Assembly: GCA_030584085.1 (NCBI GenBank)
Contig: CP129490.1
Location: forward strand, 1,707,511-1,771,510
Length of the DNA: 64,000 nt
From: Melioribacteraceae bacterium
GTDB taxonomy: Bacteria > Bacteroidota > Ignavibacteria > Ignavibacteriales > Melioribacteraceae
Direction of reading: 5' to 3'
Below, one piece after another: positions 28,804 to 37,324 of the stretch. The position numbers were made by a program, and so were the translations under genes. How positions within the stretch are numbered: position 1 is the first letter of the stretch; each line of letters begins with the position of its first letter. The notes below the pieces were generated by a model, which had not been told where the DNA came from, made no database searches, and was given only the letters and a program-made list of their open reading frames with translations.

Positions 28804-30312
28804 TTAATAATAATTTTCTTCTGAATCTTCATCATCTTCGGATTGATTTATGTTAAACATGCTGCTCAACATATCTTTGAATTTTAGACCGGACTCAATT
28901 ACTTCTTTACTTAATAAAGAATATTCGGACAAACCGAATAGCAGAAATTCCATGAGCAATAATTTATTTTCTTCAGTTTCATTTTGATGAAAAGTATTCA
29001 CTAAATCGGATAATCCGTTAACTTTATGTAATGCATCTTTGTAATCCGTGTTTGATGCATTTTTATTTAAATCAATATACTTCCCGGAGTTGAACCAGCT
29101 AATGATCTTTGAATAAGGATTTTCTTGATTCTTTTTCTTCATTAGATCCGGACTTGTAAAGTAGTTTGCAAATTGATTTCTGATTGCTTTACCGATTAAT
29201 ATGTGAGCAACTTTCAGAGGGCCTTCTTGTTCTCCTTCGTAAACTAATTCTATTTTTCCGGTTATTGAGGGAATTACTCCGCCTAAATCACTAAACCTAA
29301 TTGTAGTAAGATTTTCACCATTCAGAAGCATTCTGCGTTCAGCAGTGCTGACTAAATTTTCATATGCGGATATTGTCAATCTCGCAGAGACTCCACTTTT
29401 AGAATCCACATACTCACTACTACGCGCTTCCATTGCTATTTGTTCAATTAGATTTTTAAATATATCCGGTACAATAATATTTTCTTTTTGATCAAATGTT
29501 AAAGATGATTCCGAAGATGTTATCTTTTTAGAGTCGCTGATAGAACGCGGATAATGAGTTAATATTTGCGATTCAATTCTATCTTTTAGCGGAGTTACAA
29601 TTGCACCACGATTTGTATAATCTTCAGGGTTTGCAGTAAATACAAAATGTACATCTAAAGGTAATCGAATTTTAAACCCTCGAATCTGAACATCTTTTTC
29701 TTGAAGAATATTAAATAATGCAACTTGAATTCTTGCTTGGAGATCAGGTAATTCGTTTATTACAAAAATGCCTCTGTGAGAACGAGGAATCAATCCAAAG
29801 TGAATTACTCGTTCATCAGAATAGGGAAGTTTGAGAGTTGCCGCTTTTATCGGATCAACATCACCAATCAAGTCAGCAATTGTAACATCAGGTGTTGCCA
29901 ATTTTTCTGTATAGCGTGTATCTCTATTTATCCACTCAATCGGGGTATCGTCGCCCATTTCACTAAGGATATCTTTTGCATAACGCGACAATGGATTAAA
30001 AGGATCATCATGCATTTCTGAACCGGCAATAACAGGAAGATAGTCGTCTAATAAGTTTACAATCAATCTAGCAATTTTAGTTTTAGCTTGTCCTCTTAAT
30101 CCGAGCAATATCAAATTGTGTCGAGATAATATTGCTGTTTGAATATCAGGTATAACTGTCTCATCATAACCAACAATTCCATCAAATGGATTTTCACCAT
30201 TTTTTAATTTATAAATTAAATTAGAACGCAATTCATCCTTGACTGAACGAGTTCTATAACCGGACGCTTTTAGTTCACCGAATGTTTTTATTGATTCAAT
30301 ATTTTTTTGCAT
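28804..30312 (-). CDS. MoxR-like/magnesium-chelatase-type AAA+ ATPase
   Basis: A 502-residue AAA+ protein with Walker A GLRGQAKT (about residues 71-78), Walker B-like GIFVINELPDL and the AAA segment FVFTANPEDYTNRGAIVTPL. These match the MoxR/ChlI group, which remodels proteins with a partner containing a von Willebrand A domain. That partner is encoded immediately upstream, with 11 bases between the genes. The client is unknown. The C-terminal third is helical and specific to this subfamily, ending in an acidic tail (EDDEDSEENYY). ATG 30312 has GGAG at good spacing. Confidence 0.85.
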   Translation of the reverse strand: MQKNIESIKTFGELKASGYRTRSVKDELRSNLIYKLKNGENPFDGIVGYDETVIPDIQTAILSRHNLILLGLRGQAKTKIARLIVNLLDDYLPVIAGSEMHDDPFNPLSRYAKDILSEMGDDTPIEWINRDTRYTEKLATPDVTIADLIGDVDPIKAATLKLPYSDERVIHFGLIPRSHRGIFVINELPDLQARIQVALFNILQEKDVQIRGFKIRLPLDVHFVFTANPEDYTNRGAIVTPLKDRIESQILTHYPRSISDSKKITSSESSLTFDQKENIIVPDIFKNLIEQIAMEARSSEYVDSKSGVSARLTISAYENLVSTAERRMLLNGENLTTIRFSDLGGVIPSITGKIELVYEGEQEGPLKVAHILIGKAIRNQFANYFTSPDLMKKKNQENPYSKIISWFNSGKYIDLNKNASNTDYKDALHKVNGLSDLVNTFHQNETEENKLLLMEFLLFGLSEYSLLSKEVIESGLKFKDMLSSMFNINQSEDDEDSEENYY

Positions 30313-30323
30313 TAATTCTCCAT

Positions 30324-31424
30324 TTATCTTAATCTTTTTCTTCGGTTCCGAACGAAATCTTCAAACACATATTCTCCTAAACCGGTTAGTGAACTGTAAT
30401 AAGCTCGACCTTGATTAGTAATTGTAAATTCTCTTACGAACTGCTGCAAATATGGATCGCTTGCAATCATAAATGTGGTAATAGGTATTCCGAGTTTTTT
30501 ACATTTTGCAGCTTGATCGAATGTTTTATTAATAATTTTTCGATCCAAACCGAAACTATTTTTATAATATTTTATACCTTGCTTCAAGCAAGTCGGTTTG
30601 CCATCGGTAATCATGAAAATTTGTTTGTTGGATGTTTTCCGTTTTCGTAAGATATCCATTGCCAATTCCAGCCCGGCATAAGTGTTTGTATGGTATGGAC
30701 CGACTTTCAAATAGGGGAGGTCCTTTATTTCGATTGACCATGCATCATTACCGAATACAATTATATCAAGGGTATCTTTTTTGTATTTAGTAGTTATTAA
30801 TTCAGCTAAAGCCATTGCAACAGTTTTAGCTGGAGTAATTCTATCCTCGCCGTACAATATCATTGAATGAGAAATGTCAATCATCAAGACAGTAGATGTA
30901 TTTGTCTTGAATTCATTTTCCTCAACTTCCAAATCATTTTCTGTGAGATGAAAATCATCTATCCCGTGATTAACTTGTGCATTTTTAATTGAGGAAGTCA
31001 CATCAATTTGATCTAAAGTATCACCAAATTGAAAATCTCTTCTTTCCGATGTTTTGTCATCACCAAACCCACTGAAATGAGTTCTATGATCACCTTTACC
31101 CGATTTCTTCAATTTTGAGAATATCTCTTCCAATGAACGTTGTCTAATTTCTCTTTCCGATTTGGAGGTTATACTAAATTTATTGGGATTAGCAGGATTA
31201 TCATCTATGTATCCTTTGTCTTTAAGATCTTCTATAAAATCACCCATTCCGTAATCATTATCTGTAATATTGTACCTTCTATCAAGTTCGTTCATCCAAT
31301 TGAGTGCTTCTGAAACATCTCCTGCCGTTATATTGATTAATTGCATAAAAATATCAAGCAATTTATCGAATGCTGAAAATGATTTATGAATAGGATTATA
31401 TTTGCTGAATCTATATCCAAGCAT
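30324..31424 (-). CDS. Von Willebrand factor A domain protein, partner of the MoxR-like ATPase
   Basis: A 366-residue cytoplasmic protein whose C-terminal half is a VWA domain with an intact metal-ion-dependent adhesion site: DISHS at about residues 183-187, the Thr region GPYHTNTYAGLEL and the late Asp in MITDGKP. The N-terminal 170 residues are charged and helical. VWA-MoxR pairs act as ATP-driven insertion or remodelling systems, as in magnesium chelatase and RavA-ViaA. It is the first gene of a minus-strand operon with the ATPase and the ybjQ-like gene. No signal peptide is present. Confidence 0.87.
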   Translation of the reverse strand: MLGYRFSKYNPIHKSFSAFDKLLDIFMQLINITAGDVSEALNWMNELDRRYNITDNDYGMGDFIEDLKDKGYIDDNPANPNKFSITSKSEREIRQRSLEEIFSKLKKSGKGDHRTHFSGFGDDKTSERRDFQFGDTLDQIDVTSSIKNAQVNHGIDDFHLTENDLEVEENEFKTNTSTVLMIDISHSMILYGEDRITPAKTVAMALAELITTKYKKDTLDIIVFGNDAWSIEIKDLPYLKVGPYHTNTYAGLELAMDILRKRKTSNKQIFMITDGKPTCLKQGIKYYKNSFGLDRKIINKTFDQAAKCKKLGIPITTFMIASDPYLQQFVREFTITNQGRAYYSSLTGLGEYVFEDFVRNRRKRLR

Positions 31425-31603
31425 AAAATAGAAAACCTTTCATTTTAATTAAAAGTTCAAAAACGGATAGAATGTATTATAAATCTAAAAATAAGTATAC
31501 GATTAATAAAGTCAATAATTTTGATTACATTTAATAATTAAATAAAGCTTTCTATTAAGTAATATTTTGATTCCACAGGGCACAGTTCGTTGAATTTCTG
31601 TAA
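31425..31603. other. Divergent intergenic region
   Basis: This 179-bp AT-rich segment separates the minus-strand VWA operon from the plus-strand gene at 31604 and must hold promoters for both. I see no convincing -35/-10 pair with good spacing and no strong dyad. Confidence 0.5.
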
Positions 31604-32473
31604 ATGAATCTAGTTAAACAATACATAATTCAGTCAATTATTACAGCTTCAAATAATCTCAGATTAAGTTCCGAGAAAATTGAGGTTGTCGCAATTTTAA
31701 GAGAACATCTCTCAAGTTGTTCAAGTATTGAATTTGAAATTCAACAAATGAAAAAGGTTACTTCGCTATCTAAATTTGCAATCAAACTGGATGAGATTTA
31801 CCGCTTTATTGCCACTTCCAAAATTGATTTCTTGAAAATATCAGACATGTTTAAGGAACACAGTCACAGTTTAATTAAAGAACTAAACAATGTGCTTGAT
31901 GTCGTTACACCTCTAAATATGAAAAATATTTTAAAAGAAATTTCAGATAGAGATAGCAAATCCGATAAAAGTGAAAAACCTAGTAAACCTGAAGCGATGT
32001 CGGAAATTAAAATTCACAGACCACAAGCTGAGCTTGTTGAAAAAGAACATTCAATTACTGAAAAATTAGTACTCGACGATGTGATCGAGTCCGATGAAAT
32101 AAGTTTTGAGTATTTTGAAAAAACTATTTTAAAACCGGTTAAAGAATTGGATGCATTTTTCAAAAAATTAGAAAATTTGAGTTACACGGGTGAAGAAATC
32201 AAAAAGTTTTATGAACTTATGGAAGTTAATACTTCACTTTCGGAAAAAGTTGGGTTTGAAATTATTACAAACATGCATAGAATAATAACTCAAGCGCTGG
32301 CTCAGATAAAGGACAATGAAATTACTCCGATTCACGAAACTGTAGAAGGAATGCGTGCCTGTCTAATTGTAATTGTTGCCGTTGTTAAACAAAAAGAAAT
32401 TGATATTACTGCTTACTTGAACAAAGCGGAAAAATTCGGCAAATCAATTGTTGCCGGAAAAGGGAGATTTTAA
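31604..32473 (+). CDS. Hypothetical helical protein
   Basis: I do not recognise this 289-residue protein. It has no signal peptide or membrane helix. Two helical parts (about 1-115 and 150-289) are joined by a charged linker rich in Lys, Ser and Glu (about 118-145). No catalytic motif or metal-binding cluster is visible. It is transcribed away from the VWA-MoxR operon and is separated by one base from the mannose-1-phosphate guanylyltransferase start, so it is probably co-transcribed with sugar-nucleotide and pyrimidine genes. A structural or regulatory role is possible but unsupported. Confidence 0.7.
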   Translation: MNLVKQYIIQSIITASNNLRLSSEKIEVVAILREHLSSCSSIEFEIQQMKKVTSLSKFAIKLDEIYRFIATSKIDFLKISDMFKEHSHSLIKELNNVLDVVTPLNMKNILKEISDRDSKSDKSEKPSKPEAMSEIKIHRPQAELVEKEHSITEKLVLDDVIESDEISFEYFEKTILKPVKELDAFFKKLENLSYTGEEIKKFYELMEVNTSLSEKVGFEIITNMHRIITQALAQIKDNEITPIHETVEGMRACLIVIVAVVKQKEIDITAYLNKAEKFGKSIVAGKGRF

Positions 32474-32474
32474 G

Positions 32475-33542
32475 ATGGAACTTTATGCAGTTATAATGGC
32501 CGGAGGAGTGGGCAGCAGGTTTTGGCCTAGAAGTAAAAAGAAAAAACCAAAACAATTAATAAGGATTATAGGTGAGAACACTTTAATTCAAGATACTGTA
32601 AATCGATTGGAAGGAATAGTTAAAAAGGAAAATATTCTTATTATCACAAATCGATTGCAGAAAAGCAGAGTGCGCGAACAATTATATAATATCCCGGAAG
32701 CAAATATTATTGATGAACCTTTTGGGAAAAATACTGCGCCTTGTATCGGACTAGCTACCGCACACTTAAAAAAACGAAATAAGGATGCAGTTGCAATTGT
32801 TCTTCCGGCAGACCACGTCATTCATAATGTAAAAGAATTTCACAAAACAATACTTCGCGCAGCGGAATTTGCGAAAAACTCTAAAAGGTTGGTTACTATT
32901 GGTATCAGACCTTCATACCCCGAAACGGGTTATGGTTATATTCAATTGGACGATGTTGAGCAAGAGAATAATATTTATAAAGTTTTAAATTTTGCTGAAA
33001 AACCTAATATTGCTACGGCTAGAAGATTTTTAGAAGATGGCGGCTTCTTTTGGAACTCCGGAATATTTGTTTGGACTTTGGATGCTATTATGGATGAGCT
33101 AAATGAGTATTTGCCAGAACATTACAGTGGAATTTGTGAAATTGAAAATTCGATTGGGACAGAAAATTACGAAGCAACGTTGACCAATATTTACGGACAA
33201 CTAAAGAGTATTTCTATTGATTATGGTATATTAGAGCATTCCAAAAACGTATATGTTACAAAAGGTGAATTTGATTGGAGCGATTTGGGTTCTTGGGAAG
33301 CTGTCTATGATATAACTCCAAAAGATGAAGAGGGGAACGTAAAGATTGGGGATGTTTATACCGAGAATACTTTTGGGAGTTATATTTTCTCTCCTCAAAA
33401 GTTTACAGCAGTAATTGGAGCCGAACATTTATTAATAATAAATACAAAGGATTCATTACTTATTTGTCATAGAAATAATGCACAAGATGTAAAACATGTT
33501 GTTGATTATCTTAGAATGAATAAAAGAAGTGACTTAACTTAA
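32475..33542 (+). CDS. manC: Mannose-1-phosphate guanylyltransferase
   Basis: This enzyme makes GDP-mannose from mannose-1-phosphate and GTP for glycan synthesis. The 355 residues show the nucleotidyltransferase signature MAGGVGSRFWPRSKKKKPKQ at the N terminus, the LPADHVI metal and nucleotide site near residue 110, and the sugar-binding FAEKPN and WNSGIFVW segments. ATG 32475 is preferred over an upstream in-frame TTG (32448) that lies inside the preceding gene; GGGAG precedes it. The C-terminal isomerase domain of bifunctional enzymes is absent. Confidence 0.92.
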   Translation: MELYAVIMAGGVGSRFWPRSKKKKPKQLIRIIGENTLIQDTVNRLEGIVKKENILIITNRLQKSRVREQLYNIPEANIIDEPFGKNTAPCIGLATAHLKKRNKDAVAIVLPADHVIHNVKEFHKTILRAAEFAKNSKRLVTIGIRPSYPETGYGYIQLDDVEQENNIYKVLNFAEKPNIATARRFLEDGGFFWNSGIFVWTLDAIMDELNEYLPEHYSGICEIENSIGTENYEATLTNIYGQLKSISIDYGILEHSKNVYVTKGEFDWSDLGSWEAVYDITPKDEEGNVKIGDVYTENTFGSYIFSPQKFTAVIGAEHLLIINTKDSLLICHRNNAQDVKHVVDYLRMNKRSDLT

Positions 33543-33543
33543 A

Positions 33544-34191
33544 ATGAAAAAGTTAATTACAGAAGAAAATATTATTCAGCTTGTGAGATCCGGCAAAAGT
33601 GAACTTAGTGTAAAAGGAAATACAATTATAACTCCATCAGCGATGGATAAGATTCGTTCACATAAAATTAAATTGGTGGAAGCAACTTCTGACCAATTAT
33701 TAATTGAACCTAACATACGCAATGAAGTAAAAACTATTGCTATTGGTTCAGATCATACCGGTTATGAGATGAAGAAAATAGTTATAAAATATTTAAGAGA
33801 AAAAGGTTTCATAATTATTGATGTTGGTACAAATAGTAATGATTCGTGTGATTATCCCGATTTCGCTTTAGAAATAGCAAAGAAAAGATTAACCGGGGAA
33901 TGCGAACGTGGAATCATGTTAGACGCTTCAGGAATTCCGTCATCAATTGTTATTAACAAACTTCCGGGAATTCGTGCTGCAACTTGTTATAATGAATTTA
34001 CAGCCAAATCAGCAAGAGAACATAACAATGCTTGTGTTTTGTGTGTAGGTGCAAAATCACTTGGTGAAGAAACAATTAAATCTATTATAGATGTATTTTT
34101 GGGCACTCAATTTGCCGGGGGAAGACATCAACGCAGACTTGATAAAATTACAGCTATCGAGCAAAAACTATTGAATTCAAAAAAGAGTTAA
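33544..34191 (+). CDS. RpiB/LacA/LacB-family sugar-phosphate isomerase-like protein with N-terminal extension
   Basis: Residues about 62-205 match ribose-5-phosphate isomerase B: IAIGSDHTGYEMK, DVGTNSNDSCDYPDFA and NKLPGIRAATCYNEF. The usual catalytic Cys motif CGTG is replaced by DASG at about 127-130, so the normal isomerase chemistry is doubtful. An extra N-terminal segment of about 60 residues contains IITPSAMDKIRSHKIKLVE, similar to segments I recall from microcompartment-linked proteins. No shell-protein genes are present here. It lies one base after manC. Either a changed substrate or a non-enzymatic role is possible. Confidence 0.78.
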   Translation: MKKLITEENIIQLVRSGKSELSVKGNTIITPSAMDKIRSHKIKLVEATSDQLLIEPNIRNEVKTIAIGSDHTGYEMKKIVIKYLREKGFIIIDVGTNSNDSCDYPDFALEIAKKRLTGECERGIMLDASGIPSSIVINKLPGIRAATCYNEFTAKSAREHNNACVLCVGAKSLGEETIKSIIDVFLGTQFAGGRHQRRLDKITAIEQKLLNSKKS

Positions 34192-34237
34192 GATAAATTT
34201 ACAAAGCTAATTTCTCACCGCATTTCTTAGGTACACT

Positions 34238-34996
34238 TTGGTCAACGAAAAAATTGTAATTCAATCAGTCGAAAAACTACAACCAAGTATTTACTTGTTA
34301 AAAGCATTTGCACCTATTATCGCATCCCAAATCAAACCCAGTCAATTTTGCAATATTAAAGTCAGCGAAAATGAATTCCCACTTCTTCGCAGACCTTTTA
34401 GTGTTTGTGATGTAGATGGAGATTCCATTCATTTCATGTTTGATGTGCATGGTGAAGGAACAAGAATTCTCTCTGAAAAAATAAAGGGTGATAAACTAGA
34501 AGTTCTTGGCCCACTTGGCAATGGATTTAACTATAACAAAAATTTTAAGAGGGCAATTTTTGTTGCTGGCGGATTGGGTGTTGCGCCGTTTCCTTACCTA
34601 ACAAAAGTCTTGCAAGAAAAGATTGAAATAATAACTTTAATCGGTGCAAGAAACAGTGATTTTATAATTGAGCACGGGCTAATAAATATTAACATTGCAA
34701 CTGATGATGGTAGTGTCGGTTTTCACGGTAATGTGGTCGAGTTACTAAACTCACACAAAGAAAAATTTATTAATGAAGAGACAGTTGTTTTTGCATGCGG
34801 TCCTACACCAATGTTAAAGTCTCTTCAACAGTTTTCGATTGAAAATAATGTTGAATGTCAAATCTCTACAGAATGCGCTATGGCTTGCGGTTTCGGGATT
34901 TGTCAAGGATGCCCAGTTCATTCAGCAGATGAAGACAAAAATCTGCTCGTTTGCAAAGATGGTCCCGTTTTCGATGCTAAGGATATTAAGTTATGA
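34238..34996 (+). CDS. pyrK: Dihydroorotate dehydrogenase electron-transfer subunit
   Basis: PyrK carries electrons from dihydroorotate dehydrogenase to NAD through FAD and a [2Fe-2S] cluster. The 252 residues show the FAD-binding RRPFSVCD segment, the nucleotide-binding FVAGGLGVAPFPYL loop, and the C-terminal cluster ligands in CAMACGFGICQGCPVH plus a later Cys (VCKDGP). Start is TTG 34238, with AGG upstream. It overlaps pyrD by four bases, the normal arrangement for class 1B enzymes. Confidence 0.93.
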   Translation: MVNEKIVIQSVEKLQPSIYLLKAFAPIIASQIKPSQFCNIKVSENEFPLLRRPFSVCDVDGDSIHFMFDVHGEGTRILSEKIKGDKLEVLGPLGNGFNYNKNFKRAIFVAGGLGVAPFPYLTKVLQEKIEIITLIGARNSDFIIEHGLININIATDDGSVGFHGNVVELLNSHKEKFINEETVVFACGPTPMLKSLQQFSIENNVECQISTECAMACGFGICQGCPVHSADEDKNLLVCKDGPVFDAKDIKL

Positions 34997-35916
34997 GTGA
35001 AGTAAATCTACAAGTAAAAATAGGATCGTTAGAATTACAAAATCCCATACTTCTTGCATCCGGTACTGTCGGCTATGGAAATGAAATTTCTCAATTCACC
35101 GACTTAAGTAAAATCGGTGCGATTATTACTAAATCAGTTTCGCTTAAACCTCGTAAAGGAAATCCACCGCAGAGAATTGTTGAAACATCATCCGGTATGT
35201 TGAATGCTATTGGATTAGCAAACGTTGGAGTTGAAGCATTTGTAAAGGAGAAGATACCATTCCTAAAAGAAATTAAGTCTACCATAATCTGTAATATCGC
35301 GGCAAACACTATCGAAGAATACGTTGAGTGTACTTCTATACTGGATAATGAAGAAGAAATTAAAGGATTCGAAATAAATGTTTCATGCCCAAATGTAAAA
35401 GAAGGTGGGTTGGAGTTTGGCAATAATGTTTCAGCGGTAGGAAAAATTACCGAACGAGTTAGAGCAGTTACAAACAAACCGATTATAATCAAGCTTTCTC
35501 CAAATGTGGCTAGGATTTCGGATTTTGCAAAAGCTGCCAAAGCCGAAGGTGCAGATGCAGTTTCCGCAATCAATACGTTGGTCGGAACCGCTTTCGATAT
35601 ATGGACTGGTAAACCGAAAATTTATAATGTAACCGGCGGACTTTCCGGACCCGCAATAAAACCGGTAGCACTTGCTAAAGTATTGGAAATCAGTCGAAAT
35701 GTTGATATCCCAATTGTTGGTGTCGGTGGTATTATGAATTGGAAAGATGCAGTAGAATTTATGATTGCCGGTGCTTCGGCATTTCAAATAGGAACAGTTA
35801 ATTTTATTAATCCACAAGCGGGTACAGAAATATTAGAAGGGTTGAAAGAGTACTGCATCAAAAGGAAAATAAAATCATTATCTGAAATAATTGCCTCATA
35901 TAAACTTCCGTCATGA
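34993..35916 (+). CDS. pyrD: Dihydroorotate dehydrogenase, class 1B catalytic subunit
   Basis: PyrD oxidises dihydroorotate to orotate in pyrimidine synthesis. The 307 residues include the FMN-site segment ASGTVGYGNE, SVSLKPRKGNPPQR, the active-site Cys in NVSCPNVKEGG and the glycine-rich VGVGGIMNWKDAVEF phosphate-binding loop. Pairing with pyrK marks it as the NAD-linked heterotetrameric class 1B. It overlaps folC by four bases. Confidence 0.95.
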   Translation: MSEVNLQVKIGSLELQNPILLASGTVGYGNEISQFTDLSKIGAIITKSVSLKPRKGNPPQRIVETSSGMLNAIGLANVGVEAFVKEKIPFLKEIKSTIICNIAANTIEEYVECTSILDNEEEIKGFEINVSCPNVKEGGLEFGNNVSAVGKITERVRAVTNKPIIIKLSPNVARISDFAKAAKAEGADAVSAINTLVGTAFDIWTGKPKIYNVTGGLSGPAIKPVALAKVLEISRNVDIPIVGVGGIMNWKDAVEFMIAGASAFQIGTVNFINPQAGTEILEGLKEYCIKRKIKSLSEIIASYKLPS

Positions 35917-37175
35917 ATTTAGAAGAATCATTACAAAAATTATTTTCATTACATCAATTCGGTATTAAGCTCGGATTAGAAAAACCCAAACAACTATTTA
36001 ATCATTTAAGTAATCCGCAAAATAATTTAAAGTGTTTTCACATTGCCGGATCAAACGCGAAGGGGAGTGTTTCATCATTCATAACAAGCATTCTCATGGA
36101 GGAAGGGTACAAAGTCGGTTTATATACTTCACCTCATTATGTAAAGTTTAATGAAAGAATTAGAGTGAACGGACAAATGATTGCTGATGAGTATATAATG
36201 AGTTTTATGAACGAATTAAATGAATATATTAATATAAATGAACCAACATTTTTTGAATTAACTACCGCAATGGCGTTTAAATATTTTGCTGAGCAAAAAG
36301 TAGATTTTGCCGTAATTGAAACCGGTTTAGGTGGAAGATTAGATGCAACAAATGTCATTGATCCAATTGCTTCGGTTATTACTACAATTAGTCTTGAACA
36401 CACCAATATTCTTGGTGATACGTTAAAGCAAATTGCTTATGAGAAAGGAGAAATAATTAAACGAGGTAGAAAATCCTTTATAGGTTTGCTGACGGCAGAA
36501 GCTCAGAATGTCTTGATTAACAAAGCTAATTCAGTCAATTCTGAACTGTACAATTTAAGAGAGGTACTGCAAATCAATAAAGATAGTGTAACCTTGATAG
36601 AAGGTAGTAAGAAAATTAATTTATACTCGACACCATTAATTGGGAATTATCAATTAAAAAATGCAGCTTTAGCAATTCATACGGTTATAAATTCAATAAG
36701 TTTTAAATCCTATCGATCTATTTATAGTGGCATATTAAATGTGATCAAGAATACTGGAATTCAAGGTCGATATGAGATTTTTAATGAAAATCCAAAAATA
36801 ATATTAGATTCATCCCACAATGAAGAAGGAATAAACAATTTTATTTCCGAATTCAAAAATGAAAAAGATAATTATAATAATCGGGAAGTAATATTTGGTG
36901 TAATGAAAGATAAAGATATAAAGAAAATGCTGTTACAGTTCGATAATATATTTGACAAAATTAATATTACTACATTTGAATATGAAAGAGCAGCAACAAT
37001 TGAACAAATAAAGGATATTGCAGATTCAATTGGAGTAAAAGTAAATTTGATTCCCGATCCAGTTGAATACATTTTACGGTTTAAGACCGAAACGGGAAAA
37101 AAATGTCTAGTAGTTCTAGGAAGTATTTATCTGCTAGGACAAATAAAATCTAAATTAATGAATAAAAATGCTTGA
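35913..37175 (+). CDS. folC: Folylpolyglutamate synthase / dihydrofolate synthase
   Basis: FolC adds glutamate to dihydropteroate and folates in an ATP-dependent Mur-ligase-type reaction. The 420 residues show the P-loop variant IAGSNAKGSVSSF (usual form AGTNGKGS), the YTSPHYVKFNERIRVNG segment, ETGLGGRLDATNV and SLEHTNILGDTLKQIAYEKG. Length is normal. The start ATG overlaps the pyrD stop by four bases. It is the last gene before the rho leader. Confidence 0.92.
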   Translation: MNLEESLQKLFSLHQFGIKLGLEKPKQLFNHLSNPQNNLKCFHIAGSNAKGSVSSFITSILMEEGYKVGLYTSPHYVKFNERIRVNGQMIADEYIMSFMNELNEYININEPTFFELTTAMAFKYFAEQKVDFAVIETGLGGRLDATNVIDPIASVITTISLEHTNILGDTLKQIAYEKGEIIKRGRKSFIGLLTAEAQNVLINKANSVNSELYNLREVLQINKDSVTLIEGSKKINLYSTPLIGNYQLKNAALAIHTVINSISFKSYRSIYSGILNVIKNTGIQGRYEIFNENPKIILDSSHNEEGINNFISEFKNEKDNYNNREVIFGVMKDKDIKKMLLQFDNIFDKINITTFEYERAATIEQIKDIADSIGVKVNLIPDPVEYILRFKTETGKKCLVVLGSIYLLGQIKSKLMNKNA

Positions 37176-37200
37176 CATTTAGGGGCTATAGAGGTAATTT
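37172..37200 (+). promoter_or_regulatory. Predicted sigma-70-like promoter for rho
   Basis: TTGACA (37172-37177) and TAATTT (37195-37200) are exactly 17 bases apart, spanning the folC stop codon. Transcription would start near 37207, leaving a leader of about 118 bases in front of rho. Confidence 0.45.
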
Positions 37201-37324
37201 TTAATTGTTCCTCTTGCTCCTTCAACCAAATTCATTAATCAATAAATCATTAAATAACCCCTTATCAAATTGACTTAAAGTCACTCAATAAGAATGCATT
37301 ACAAACAATTCATGGAAGCAAATC

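Noticed and set aside
32448-32474. Longer manC start at TTG 32448
   Set aside because: It lies inside the preceding gene, adds residues not found in the family, and ATG 32475 has a good GGGAG site.
33544-34191. A bacterial microcompartment locus around the RpiB-like gene
   Set aside because: Only the N-terminal segment of one protein hints at it. No shell proteins, aldehyde dehydrogenase or phosphotransacylase genes are nearby.
35091-35573. A 160-codon open frame antisense to pyrD
   Set aside because: It lies wholly opposite a well-conserved gene, its product has no recognisable domain, and such frames arise from the codon pattern of the sense gene. The same holds for antisense frames at 7901-8236, 38203-38550, 46177-46542 and 59902-60273.
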